The notes below the pieces were generated by a model that worked only from the letters and a program-made list of their open reading frames with translations, ran no database searches and was not told the DNA's origin. Positions 1-11,722 of a DNA stretch of 64,000 nt are shown piece by piece. Source of the DNA: Typha latifolia (Eukaryota; Streptophyta; Magnoliopsida; Poales; Typhaceae); the NCBI GenBank assembly GCA_019914945.1, contig JAAWWQ010000017.1, positions 36,001 to 100,000 on the forward strand. The letters are read 5' to 3'. A program made the position numbers and the translations under genes. The first letter of the stretch is position 1; the number at the start of each line of letters is the position of its first letter.

Positions 1-309
1 ACTGACAAAGAATTCCACATTTCATGAAGAGAGAGACAAGATGAAGTGGAAAATTAGTACTTCTTGTGTTATTGATATCCATGGATAAGAGTTTGAATGT
101 CACAAATCGCCATACATATGCAAAGAATGTGGTGGGAGAAATGTCTCTCCCTCTCAATCTCTCTACATCTCTCTTGCTTGGGATCTTTTCAAATAGAAAA
201 TGGAAAAGTTCCCCTCAACTGAAAGGGATCCAAGTATAATCAATCCTCTTCTGAATCACTATATCTCAACATTCTTACAATAAAAAGGCATAGCTATGGA
301 GTCTACAGA
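1..309. other. 3' flank of the GT31 gene
   Basis: AT-rich sequence downstream of the minus-strand galactosyltransferase stop codon. It should hold the 3' UTR and poly(A) region of that gene. I see no coding or structured feature in it. Confidence 0.5.
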
Positions 310-3210
310 TCAGAAGTCTGCACTCCAAAGAGCATTCTCATCTTCGCCACATCGCTTATGTACATCTCTGATCCTTACGACTGACTTGCATATGCCACTA
401 CAGCTCCAATCAAATGAGGCAGCACAGATGTTGCCTGCCTGAGCTTCCCATTCACAATCTGTAGATAGGTAGCATTAAAGAAGGCAAAGATTTGCATATG
501 CCACTCTAGAAAAAGATTTGCAAAACAAAGGTAAAACTTTACCAGGTGGAGTACCACAACAAAGTCTACGGTCATCGATGTGCTCCACATCCAATCCAAT
601 AAACCAAGATCCCAGTGATACATCTTCATTAGCATACTTGTGGAGGACATGCCTGTGATGAAAAGAAGATAATATGTACCACCATCAGAACATTTTTTTT
701 GTGTGGATGTAACCAGAGAAACTGTGGAGGAAATTAACAAGTTATTATATGGCTTACTGATTGATGGATATATATGTAGCCAAATCTTTTGAGATGGCAT
801 AAATCTGACCAGTTGCATGACGAAAATACTTGTTTCCTTCCTCTCCAAATTTCCAGTACTCAGGTTCATAATATCTCACACCCCTGATCAAGGAAATATA
901 TGCAAATAAGAACCTGAGGAATACTGCTGCTTGTGTATCCAGATGTACATCATCTATGGAAAGCTTACTTTTGGGCGAGGACAGGACCAGATTTCATGCA
1001 TCCAACGTAAACACGAGGCTTTGAGCGGTGTCTAGACAAAGTAGTTCCCAGGGTTGCTGAGGGTTGGCAAATGTAGTTTTTAGCATTAAAAAGTAAAGCA
1101 AGTACCAGCAGTATAGAGAAGGTTCTGTACCTATATTTACATGTACATCATCGTCGACTTTGATGTAGAAGTCTGCATCCCACATAGAAACAGCTGTAGC
1201 AAAGTATATTTTGGTCTTGGTTGATAGTTCAAGATACCCTTCAACATGATCCTGACGGATATAAGAAAGTAGAATAAGTATTTATAAATATCTAAAAGAA
1301 AGTTCAATGGCCTATGAAGCTTATTGATGAGGAACAATCACTTCACCAGTTATCATCTACCGAACAACAAAGAGAATGAAAAAGAGATTTAGAACAAATG
1401 AATGTTACCAGCTTCATGAAGTCTCCATATTTTCTATCCTCTGTTTCAATTGCCTTGTCCAATATTCCACCTGATGTAGCACTACATGAAGATCTCAACT
1501 AATCATATTTAACATTATGACATATAGAGGTGATAGATTCATAGTTCGATTAGATGTACAGAAGGTAAGGAGTAGAAATGCATCTGTGACAGTAGAAAGT
1601 TTTTTCTTTTTGACAAAACGTAACAATAGAAAGCAAAAGTGGATAAGCAGCATGATCATCAAGCACACAGATTTCAATAAATCCCCAAAAGAATATACCA
1701 AACTATGACAAAGGAGAAAAGGAGAAGTCCTCTCTCTTATGAATATGAATATGATTGAGAAGAGAGAGAATGAAACTTGGGAATGCACCTGGTCATGAAA
1801 TTACATGTTTTGATGAAAGTGGTTTAAACTCATGCAAACCTGTGACCAATCACGAATCGAATGATAATACCCTTCTCTTCCTCAAGCTTCTTTATCTTTT
1901 CACCTGTTTACAATATCAAAAATTTCAAAGAATGCTTAAATTAAGTACAAGACGTAATAACACTCCAAACCTTGAGGCATCCAGGTAGCACGAACTGAAT
2001 CTCTTCGTTTACGACTGCTAAATGCAGTATTGATGCCTACAACCATTAAATATTTACGTTTTCCAGTTAATTTAGTAGCCTTTACATTATCTGATAATGG
2101 AGAACCATCAAGTACGGATTCCTGTGCGGCCCTTGCAGCTGCTAACTCCATTTCTAGATTTGATATTGTTTTATCCAGTGTCCTGCTCACGAAAAGGTTT
2201 TATTACTTACCAGTACAGTCTTCTGGAATGACTAGATAATCGAGTTGCAATCAATTGAACCAGTAGTAGATTTGGTTTCAAATCAATGAACTAAAACCTA
2301 CTGTATAGCATGATGTGTTCTCGAAACTTCATCAGCGATGACCTTATGATCTGGCATCTTGTTAATCTAATTAGATAAAGAAAAGAAAAATAGTCAAAGA
2401 GCAATTGAAATACAAAAATGCAAGTACAACATGCTGCTAGCACAATAACACTAATACGTATTGAAAAATCTGCATATATACAAGTATGATTAAGCACACT
2501 GTACTAGAATCTAAAGAGTAATCAACCAAGACTGTCCCATCACCAACAATTTGTTCCACAGGATCAAACTTAAACCTACTAAAAAAGTTTAGGAATATTA
2601 ACAAACTCACACTTTTCAAACTACAATCCTCTGCAAGTAAGTTCATCTTCTCCCCTTCGGTTACGGCACTCTGGATGATGTCTGTCGGTTCAGGCATCAT
2701 CCACATCCTGTTTTCAGTTTTCAAGATTAGCATGCCAAAATGTAGTACATTCTGCTGAAAAAGAAGCGATGCTTCACTAAAAATCATCCACATCCTGTTT
2801 CCAGTTTTCAAGTCAAATGCTTCACATTTTCTACCATCAATAGAAATGATTAACAAAGCTGAAGGAAAACCCAAAAATCAATGCAAGTACTCCGGAAATA
2901 ATAGCAATACCCCAACTAAGACAACAGAAGGAATCGCACAAATTAAGGGTAGACCAGATCCAAAAACATAATCTTTTAACGAGAAGCAATGAGATCTCGG
3001 AGCAAGATAGGCCAAGATGCAGAAGAGGAACAAATTGCACCTGTTGGTGAAGAGGAGACCGAGGCAGAAACTCCCAAGGCAAAGCAAGAAGGTCCATTTC
3101 CTCGAAACATTACCTTTACATGAAATCTCTCCGCCGCCTCCGCCTCCACCTCCGCCTCCACCTCCACCTCCGATTCCACCAAACCTTCCTCCTTTGCTCT
3201 TAAAACTCAT
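310..3210 (-). CDS. GT31 beta-1,3-galactosyltransferase (B3GALT type), 11 exons
   Basis: Exons in coding order: 3041-3210, 2611-2707, 2302-2357, 1971-2182, 1840-1903, 1409-1481, 1131-1251, 969-1056, 758-883, 543-652, 310-458. They join without a frame break into 421 residues, normal for plant GT31 enzymes. Visible: cytosolic tail with a 15-Gly run (about residues 14-27), one signal-anchor segment (about 40-54), [15 protein letters not shown] in the DUF4094/GT31 junction, the metal-binding DDD (about 257-259) in [10 protein letters not shown], and the C-terminal CCGTPP and GICKS motifs. Family knowledge: Golgi type II membrane enzymes that add beta-1,3-galactose, for example on arabinogalactan proteins. 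The sequence is closest to the plant B3GALT1-4 group as I remember it; the exact acceptor cannot be told. The small 56-bp exon 3 and its borders are the least certain part. Confidence 0.93.
2696..2812 (-). repeat. Duplicated splice-acceptor segment in the GT31 gene (2 x 30 bp)
   Basis: Positions 2696-2725 and 2783-2812 are 30-bp direct copies with one mismatch, 87 bp apart. Each contains the same acceptor (AAACAG followed by GATGTGGATGAT on the minus strand). The downstream copy in transcription order (2696-2725) is the acceptor of exon 2 that fits the family. The upstream copy would add 29 in-frame codons. Confidence 0.85.
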
Positions 3211-4182
3211 GACTACAATCCTCTTCTACTCCTTTCCTCTCAAACCCCAATAAGAGCAGAGTGCCTCCAATTCCTACTCACCATCTCAAATTCCCAAAGA
3301 AACCTCATTTCGAGTGGACAAATGGATAGGAGTCTATACAGGCTTGCAGCAAAGCAATGGAAAAGAGAAGCACTGCTCGATTCGGCAATCGGACATATGG
3401 GTCTTCCGCTACTGTCGACAGAGATCGAATTCTGGAAGAGTAAAGATGAAAGGGCTATAAGGTGTGCTCTCTCTCTCTCTCTCTCTCTCTCTCTTGAACA
3501 CATATGAAAGTTCCAACAGATCCAGTTCCAAAATAGAATGAAACCCTCTCTCTCTCTCTCTCTAGCTCTTTCTATGTTCTCTTTGGGGTAAAGAAAAGAA
3601 AAGACTCACCAACCGTGTAGGTTGGCGAAAGTTGGATTACTAATGTACTTCTAAGATAAATTTGTTTACCTTTTGAACGATGATGGTTGTTTTTAGAACC
3701 AATTGCTCGAGTTCGCTGGATTGCATTTTTCTGTGGAGCGTGGCACATTCAGATTCTCATTTTACAAATAGAAAAAGATAGTTCCTGTAATATATGTCAC
3801 GTCAGACACTAATTTCTCAATGATTGGTATAATCGACAAAACATCCTTCAAACTGTCACAAGTGGCAGCCTGGCAAGATAGTAATGCAATAATAGGAAGA
3901 TTATTGACATTAATAGAGGTAAAACCATTTTACAAGGAAAGGTGATAGGTATTAATCGAGTCATCTTGTCAATTAACATCTTCCTCATGTGTAGTTAGTA
4001 GCATGTAAACGGATATTATCAAGTCATTTTCTTAGAAGAAAAAAAAAACATGTTTTTAAGGGTATATATGTAAATATGAAAATTGGAAGGGCCTAATTAC
4101 AAATAATATTGTATGCTTTAATGTTTTGGCGTTTTAGTTGCCCTGTCCCCTTCCTCTTCTTCGTCGTCCGCTTCGAACTCAA
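3211..4182. other. Divergent intergenic region between the GT31 gene and LPXK
   Basis: Shared 5' flank of two divergent genes. It holds (CT)n tracts at 3467-3494 and about 3546-3563, which on the GT31 mRNA strand are GA tracts in or near the 5' UTR. No clear TATA box was seen for either gene. Confidence 0.55.
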
Positions 4183-7100
4183 ATGGAGCGGTTAAAGCGA
4201 GCAGTAATCCGAATCGCCGGCACCCCCGACTCCCGCATCTCGGATCTCCCTCTCCTCCACCGCTCCTTCCTTCTCCCATTCCTCTCCTTCGCCTCCTCTC
4301 TCTACCGCCTCGCCCTCTCCCTCCGCCGCCGCCTCTACCTCTCCGGCCTCATCCGGCGCCACAGGCAAGCTTGCTCTAATCCACACCCAAACCTCTCTCT
4401 TTCTCGCTCCTTTTATTATAGGTTTCAGCGTCCCTTTTCTTTTTGTTAGGCTGCCCGTGCCGGTGATTAGCGTTGGGAATGTGACGTGGGGCGGCACGGG
4501 CAAGACGCCCATGGTTGAGTACATCGCCCGGTTCTTGGATGACTCCGGGGTTTCCTCTCTCATTCTTACAAGAGTAAGCTTTTCGAGTTAACTTTTTCTC
4601 TTTTGAGTTATTATCTATTGCATGAGAAGGACAAGTTTTAATTTTTTTTTTTTAAGTTTCGATTCGTTTGCTCATGATAAAGAACAGGCTAGTTGCTTAT
4701 TGTTATCTGTTTCAGTGGATCAGTCTTTTGTAAAAGTTCTTTATATGTAGTTTTTTGTATGTCGCCACCTACATTTTAGTCTTATTGTAAAAATCTCGTC
4801 TTGCTTATGTATTTGAAAAGGGAATCTTCTCTTTGTAGATGTAATTGCAAAAGGCAACTTCCATTTAGTTCATGAGGAACATCCTCTGTGTATCTTAGTC
4901 TTTGACTGTGTCTTCCTCTTTCTCCTTTGCAAAAAGATGACATAAATGCATTCTAGACAAACAGAATGTACTACAAATATTCTTATTGTTAGCTCTGTTT
5001 TCACAATTGGAAATTACGGGGTACTACTTTTTTTTTTTTTTTTGAAAAGAAGTCCTCAGAGACTCTGTTTCATTGGAACCAATTAAAACATCCTTCACGG
5101 CTACACCCTGCATCATCAAACATAAAAAACAGACCCTGGATCCTATGGGGGACTGCTTTTACAAGGTTGGTAACCTTAGGGCTGATTTTTTTAGTATTCT
5201 TTTCTCTGCCTTTTCGGTTTGTATATGTACATTTCTTTTTCTTCTTGTAGCACAGTGTTATTGCTGGAAAAGTTGAGGAAGGTTTGTATGGATGAATTTT
5301 GTCATTTGTTTGGTTAGAAACCTTAATTATGATTTAGGAGAAATATTCAAAAGTTATCTATCGTTTTTCATGAACTGCTTTGCAGGGTTATGCAGGTGGT
5401 GATGAGGCTAAAATGCTTCAAAGACATCTTTTGCAGACTTCTGCAAGAATTGGTATAGGTGCTAACAGAACTGCTACTGCTGCTTCTGTATTTGATAAAT
5501 ATGGTTATACTGATCCCCGAGGAATACTAAAGGCAGACGGAATTTCACCTGAAAGCAAGTTTGTATTTAGGCATCAAAATGAAAAAGTTGGTGTGGTATT
5601 ACTGGACGATGGGATGCAGGTATAACTTGACCTCATCAATAATTTCTGATTAGTAATTATCAGGACAGATATGAATCAGAGTTCTCATTAAATTTGTTTT
5701 ATTTGACTTCCTTTGGCTTTACTCTTTTTCTTTTGGAAAAGGATGGTCTTCTTAACTATGTCTTTCTTTTATCTTTGTCATAGGCAGCACTGGAGCTTAT
5801 TGCGGGATGTGGAGATTGTTATGCTAAATAGCTTGACTCCATGGGGGAATACTTACTTGATTCCGCGTGGGCCTTTGAGGGAACCATTGAGTGCACTTGG
5901 TCGAGCAGATATCGCAGTGCTTCATAATGCAGATATGGTAAATAGAAGTGGTATTTTATTTTCCATGCCTTGTTATATGGGACAAAGAGATCTTTGGTTT
6001 TAGACGAAATAGGTCTGTTCATTGTAGATTTATTTTCTCAACATAAATGTTTGCATGACTTTTTTTCCAAAAAAACCACCTTGCTCTTTAATAATCTCTC
6101 AATTGGTTTGAGATAGTCTGTCTTGCCAAATAATGTACAAGTAGGACTTATTTCACTCAAAAATACCATTAGTTTTGACAAGTTCAAATATTAATTCCAT
6201 GTTGCATGAGAGTCTGCCAAATGCACCCAATGACTCACTGTAGTGTTGCATTACTATTTATTGGCAATCTTAAATGTGATTTCTAGCTATGTATGTGATT
6301 TAAGTTTTCTGTATATGTTGTCAAAAAGTTTTTGCCACCTCATAGAAGACAAAAAAGCTTTGAAGATATAACTGGTAATTCCATCTGTAGCATTCTTTGA
6401 ATTTCTGTGTATTACATACAGTTAGCAACATGCGATTACTTGTTCATTAGCTCTAATTGATGTTCTCAACTGACTTCTACATGATCGAAATTTTTCAAAA
6501 TTTATAACTTTTTTCTTTTTCCCATGATTGAATAGGTAACTTCTGATCATAATAAAAGTTACCTTCTAATGCATTTACTACTTCACAGGTCTCTGCTATG
6601 CAACTTAAAGTTATAGAGTCTACAGTTCGAAATATTTGTGCAACACTTCCAATCTTCTTCAGTAGATTGGTGCCATCACACCTTTTTGTAGTTACAAATC
6701 CACGTTTAAGGTTGCCGCTAAGTTTGTTGAAAGATGTGGCCGTGTTATGTGTATCTTCAATTGGCTCTCCAGATGCCTTTTCACAGGCCGTTAGAGAGGT
6801 ACTCTGATTTCATGATTAGTTCTCTGTAAAATTGGAACATTTTCCAGTCTGGTCTTTGGATATGTCAAGTAACTTGCACATATTTGCTCTTAAGGTTTCA
6901 AGCTGCAAGTTTGCTAAAACTTAGGGCGTTATATGTAAATACCCATTTTTCTGTTGGTTCTTTGCTTTAAGATTTTTACTTGCTTTAATTTTTTATACCA
7001 GAGGTAAAACCCATTTGAGTTTTCATTGTCATTCCAACTGCTGCAGATTGGACCATTGCATGTTGATAGACTGGCCTTCATTGACCATCATTTTATTCAA

Positions 7101-8075
7101 TCTAATGTGAGTATTCCATTATCTTTTATTGTCACTAAGATTTGTCGTACATTTTTTTTGAAGTTTTGTAAAAGCAACCCCAATTATTAAGTACTTAAGT
7201 GTACTTCAGAGATAAGAAACTTTTATCAGAAGGTCTGTTAACTTCTACTCCCAGATGTTAAACTTGAAAGGACATCAACCCTCTAGATGTAGGTTTGATT
7301 CTTGACAAGTTAGCAAAGCATTAATCTCTTCTGGAGACCTATGGCTATTGGCAGATAGGTAGAACTGCAGATGTACCTTATCAATTGCAGTTTAGGCTCA
7401 TGAAATCAACAGGCAACTCTAGCTGGTGGAATATGTTGAACATGTAAATAGACAGCTGGCTTCATTTCTAAAGCATATATAGGCCAAAGGGCTGAAACCT
7501 GAAAGATACACAAGCTGAACGGTGGGAACAATTAACATTTGTTATTGCAATTGAGAAGTCACCATATAACATGTAAATTTTAGATGAACGAATATGTTTT
7601 AGAGAGAACCTTATTGTTAGTATATGGGTAGCAGAAGCATGTACTACCTAAAGTCTCGGATATGTTTTATTCCACTGAACCTTTTTCTTTCTTTTTTGGT
7701 GTTTGTACCTTTGTGGCTAACCGGTTGTTTATTACTGTAGGATATACAATTAATAAGAGAGAAGGTTAGAGAGCTTGCCACTCAATATAATTATGAAACT
7801 GTCATTGTAGTGACAGAGAAGGTACAACCTTACTCCATGTAGTTTTGGCGGGTTAGAATCCTTCTCTCCATTCTCATGTTTGATTATCCTGGTATACGTC
7901 TTTCATTTCTGAGCAGGATTACGATCGTGATCCAAATATTTTCAAAGAGATGGATGATCTAAAAGTCTGGGTCCTTTGTTCTTCTATGCAAATGATGCCT
8001 TTCGAGGCACAAAAAGAAGAGGATTTCAGAAGGAAGATGAAAGAGCTCCTTGTTAGATGTCGAAACACGGCATGA
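4183..8075 (+). CDS. LPXK: Tetraacyldisaccharide 4'-kinase homolog (LpxK-like), 8 exons
   Basis: Exons: 4183-4364, 4450-4573, 5386-5619, 5788-5937, 6589-6798, 7047-7106, 7741-7821, 7917-8075. They join in frame to 399 residues, matching the roughly 395-residue Arabidopsis homolog. The P-loop region [14 protein letters not shown] (about residues 68-81) and [20 protein letters not shown] are hallmark LpxK blocks. In bacteria LpxK phosphorylates the 4' position of the lipid A disaccharide; plant copies belong to a mitochondrial lipid A-like pathway. The start at 4183 gives a short hydrophobic N-terminus ([15 protein letters not shown]) as in the family. Intron 1 has a GC donor (CACAG|GCAAGC) and a normal AG acceptor, and no GT donor nearby would keep the family sequence. 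All later introns are GT-AG. Confidence 0.95.
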
Positions 8076-9170
8076 TTACATCTTCCTTTGATACTCAACT
8101 CGCCTTTGGTGTGTACAGTGTTGTTTCTCTAATCATATGTATATTGGATGATGTAGAAGGAATCTCTCTGGTACCTGCAATTTTTGTGATTCACTTACTG
8201 CGATGCAGGGCAGAGTTATGGAAATAACTATTTTGAGTCAATTTCTTGTCTTCATACAATATTATTTTCCAGCAAAAGCACTGTGAAGAAGAATGCATCA
8301 TAGTAAAGCTCGAGGGGAATCACTCCACATTGCACAAAATTCCAGCACAAGTCTATTTTGTTCATTTAATTCTATTACTTGCAGCAGCCTCATTTCTGAA
8401 TCAAAGGGAGGAAGATAAAAATCATATGAAGCCAAAACCAAGTAAACCCCACCAAAGATGCATTAAATATAGATGCAACCTCATCACCCAATGCCCCTCT
8501 CTCTCTCTCGCAACCAATCACGTTAAAATAAGGCCAATGATAGCTGAGTTGGCCATTAAATGCTTTCCCACTATGGATTTGTTTGGATCTACATATGATT
8601 GCCAAATTATCCAAAAATTCATCAATGAAACCTTTACTTTTACTCATCAGGCAATCATGGCCGTCTAATACAACGAATGCGATAGAACCAAAACCAAACT
8701 ACGATAATTAATTTCCACTATTTGGAAGTCATGGGTTTGTGTATTAGCCCCCCCTTCCCTTTGAGCAGAGCAATAAAGGAAATGGTGTCCATAATTTGAT
8801 GTGTTAATTACTTTGAACTTGGCTTGAACCAAGCTAATGAAAACTTGGCCAGAAAAAGCTAAAACCTGTGAGATGTACGCGAGAGAGAGAGAGAGAGATC
8901 AATAATTGCAGACCAACTGCCACTGAGTCTATCTGACTCGATCTATGAAAGATTCCGAGACAATTAGCCAGAGTTAATTCCCGCCAATTATATCTATCTA
9001 TTTGTAGGCATCGCATGGTAGTAAATTCCATGCTGTACTTGATGAACAACATGTACGTGCACCATTATATACATATCTATTCTGACTCATCGAATCTGTA
9101 CCTTTTTAACTCAAATTTGAAACAACTTGTGACTAGATTACAAAACCAGAGCTTGGGATTTTGAAATTTG
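8076..9170. other. LPXK 3' flank and gene-free DNA
   Basis: Starts with the LPXK 3' UTR (to about 8.3 kb). The rest is AT-rich with a short (GA)n tract near 8880-8899. Short open frames here have no coding character. Confidence 0.5.
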
Positions 9171-9175
9171 ATGGC

Positions 9176-9184
9176 CTATATATA
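9176..9184 (+). promoter_or_regulatory. Probable TATA box of the MIR171 transcription unit
   Basis: CTATATATA lies about 380 bp upstream of the miR171 hairpin on the same strand. That is a usual distance for a plant pri-miRNA and implies a start near 9208-9215. Assignment to MIR171 is inference. Confidence 0.45.
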
Positions 9185-9559
9185 CATCTATCAATTATAT
9201 ATCATGACATGAAAGTCACAGGCTCATACATAACACTGTGGCCCCACCCTCACCTCTCGCTCTCCTCTTTTCTGCTTCCTTTTAAGAAGCAATTTGGAGC
9301 CATGTAGAAGAGGAAGCTAAGAATATCATTAGAGAGCAAGCTGATTAAAAAGGAAGATGCTCTTTGTCTACAAGAAACCCATGCCATGTGTTCAATATTA
9401 ACATGGCCTTCTCTTTCCTCCACACTCATAGCCTTCTCTACAATTTAGACTTGTGAAAAGACTATGCATGAAGGATTATTCCAAAGCCTGCTAGCATGAT
9501 TGACACTGTGGCTTAGCTCCGTCAGCGTCGTCAGGATATGGCTTAGAAGAAGAGATCAT

Positions 9560-9660
9560 GAAGAGTGAGATATTGGCGTGTCTCACTCTGAAAACATGGC
9601 TGAATGCTTGCCAATAGCCATGTAGTCGGATTGAGCCGCGTCAATATCTCCCTCTCTGCG
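9560..9660 (+). ncRNA. MIR171: MIR171 precursor hairpin
   Basis: The 3' arm holds TTGAGCCGCGTCAATATC, the conserved miR171 core; the mature species would be 9628-9648, or 9631-9651 in the shifted register. The 5' arm at about 9566-9590 (GAGATATTGGCGTGTCTCAC) pairs with it with a few mismatches. An inner stem is formed by CATGGCT (9595-9601) and AGCCATG (9616-9622) around a 14-nt loop. A fold-back of two arms plus a conserved mature sequence is the standard criterion for a plant miRNA gene. Family knowledge: miR171 guides cleavage of mRNAs for HAM/SCL6-type GRAS transcription factors that control meristem and branching. The GG-initiated register is, from memory, a grass miR171 variant. Confidence 0.93.
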
Positions 9661-11722
9661 AGCACTCAAATCACAGGTACTTGTTCCTTTTTCTTCTGAG
9701 TTAAAGGTTATTTTCTTTGTGATCCTTGAATCAAACTAACTTCTGCAAACAATTGTACCCTTTTGGAGGGATTGGAATAATTTAAGTGAATGGAGAAATA
9801 TCCCATGCCGATGCTCTTAACGTCACACATATTTCTTCCAAGTTTATGTAGGTAATTTCTTGGAATTAAGCTTCATTTCGTATTATAATTCATCCATGAA
9901 GTCTTGGGAGAATTTATAAGGATAATTGCACCTAGTTTTCTTAAATTATTGCCCTATTTTTAATTATTTTATAGGAGAAAGAGAACAAAGTTGAAGATAT
10001 AATAGTTATATCAATTTGACATTTTCTAAAAGTACTGTAATTTTTCTCGAAATTACAGTACTTTTAGTTCTCCAAAATTTCACTGAAGATATGTTACTAT
10101 TATTTATAAATAGTAAATATGTACGTTTGATTGGACGGTTTGAGATATCAATGAGGAAAATTAAAAAGAAAGATGATGTATATATATATATATATAGAGG
10201 AAAAACGATATGGGCCTCGTTACTGAGATAGTTAGAGGCGTCAGATTATATAAAAAAAATTTCTTTCCAATGTTATCTCTTTTCTTTCAACATGTACGAG
10301 ACTATGGCTTGTGGCTTATATATGTATGACATTATTCAGATTTATGCACATTAATGTACTTGGTTGACTTCTGGCACCACACATATTTAAATATATGATC
10401 CATTTTGGGTCGCATTCACTCCTCATTTGGACTCAGCCAAATGAAAGCCACAGCGGCTGTCAATTAATTTGTCTTCCAGAGTAAGGAACAATAAAAGAGA
10501 AGAGTGGTATATGGCATAAAACAAGGAGAAAGCAATCAAACACGTAGTGTGCATGGAGAAGTGATACCTGGTCATGCAAACTAAATGCACCTTATTCTTC
10601 CATCAAAGAACGCATTAAACAAGTAGATAGAGAGCTATGAACCCAAGTCCTCTCTATCTGTATAAAACGAGAACTGAGATGCAACAAACATCTCAGAGGC
10701 ATTCGGAAAGGAGATTTGACTGCAATGAATGTGATGCAAGAAACATCAACTAGGCCCTGATTCATTCTTCTCTAGATGGAACTCTCAGAAAGATGAAAGA
10801 ACAAAATACACCAATGCATCTCCTCACGAGTGCCCATTGCTGTGACTAGGGGCAGGTGATGATGTGTGTGATCCCCACAAATGATGCACTTCCTCTGCAA
10901 CTGCTCTATCAAAACTCAAAACATTGCTCTACTAGTTTGTAGGCTATATTACTGCTAGGTGCTAAGTATGAGTGCGGCTAATGCATGAACTCTGTAAGCA
11001 GAGCATTACCATATATAAGGCAATTTGAGGAGAACTACGATGTCAATGTGCTGCTACAAACAAATTACTACTTTTTCCTTCGCACCGTTCATTTTGGTCT
11101 TCAACCATATGCTTGTATCTATATCAGTATACTGATGACCGATATCCTTGTTTTGGATAAGGATAATCTACAATTGGAATGATCAGTCTTCCAGAGCCAA
11201 CTAAATATGGCCTGCCTAAGCTATCAAACTGTGCCTTCTTCGCCTTTCAGTTCTATTTTGGCGTGCTTAACTACCATTTCTCACCTATGAAAGTGACAAT
11301 GCTAGGGATTCTATATTTATCAACTTCTAATCTGAGAGTTGCCAGAAAGGCATGAGAAAAAAGAGCAGGAGATATGACCTACACACAACATTGTTTAAAG
11401 CTCATAGAATTCCACAAGATTACCAATTGTAGACCATTCAACTATAAGCTGATCCTACTAGTAATAATAGCATGACTGACAAAAGAGAAGAAATGCAGCA
11501 GAGCTACTTATGAAACTTACCTTCTGATACTCGTTAGATGTACGTAATATGTCTTATTTAGTTACTCAGGAGCAACAAGGAGTCTGAAAGTTGAAGTCTT
11601 AGAAGCTCAGAGTATACAAGTCCTCTCAAAACACACAAAACACCAGTACTATCCATTACTAACCTTGTACAATAGCAAAGCCTATTTAGATAATCTCCTC
11701 AGCGGGTTCATGGCATACTGCT
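9661..11722. other. Gene-free DNA between MIR171 and GAMYB
   Basis: Contains the rest of the MIR171 primary transcript, an inverted repeat at 10026-10067, a short (TA)n tract near 10178-10194, and the 3' flank of the minus-strand GAMYB gene. No coding region found. Confidence 0.5.
10026..10067. repeat. Perfect 18-bp inverted repeat with 6-nt loop
   Basis: Arms 10026-10043 and 10050-10067 are exact reverse complements (start CTAAAAGTACTG) around the loop TTCTCG. It could be a tiny MITE-like relic or a hairpin within the MIR171 transcript. There is no evidence for a function. Confidence 0.8.

Noticed and set aside
2503..2600. Open stretch after GT31 exon 2 ([14 protein letters not shown]...) as an extra exon
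   Set aside because: It does not resemble any GT31 stem sequence, and a phase-0 GTGAGT donor at 2610 joins directly to the conserved next exon.
8246..8668. 140-codon open frame after LPXK
   Set aside because: No start context, domain or codon bias; lies in the 3' flank.
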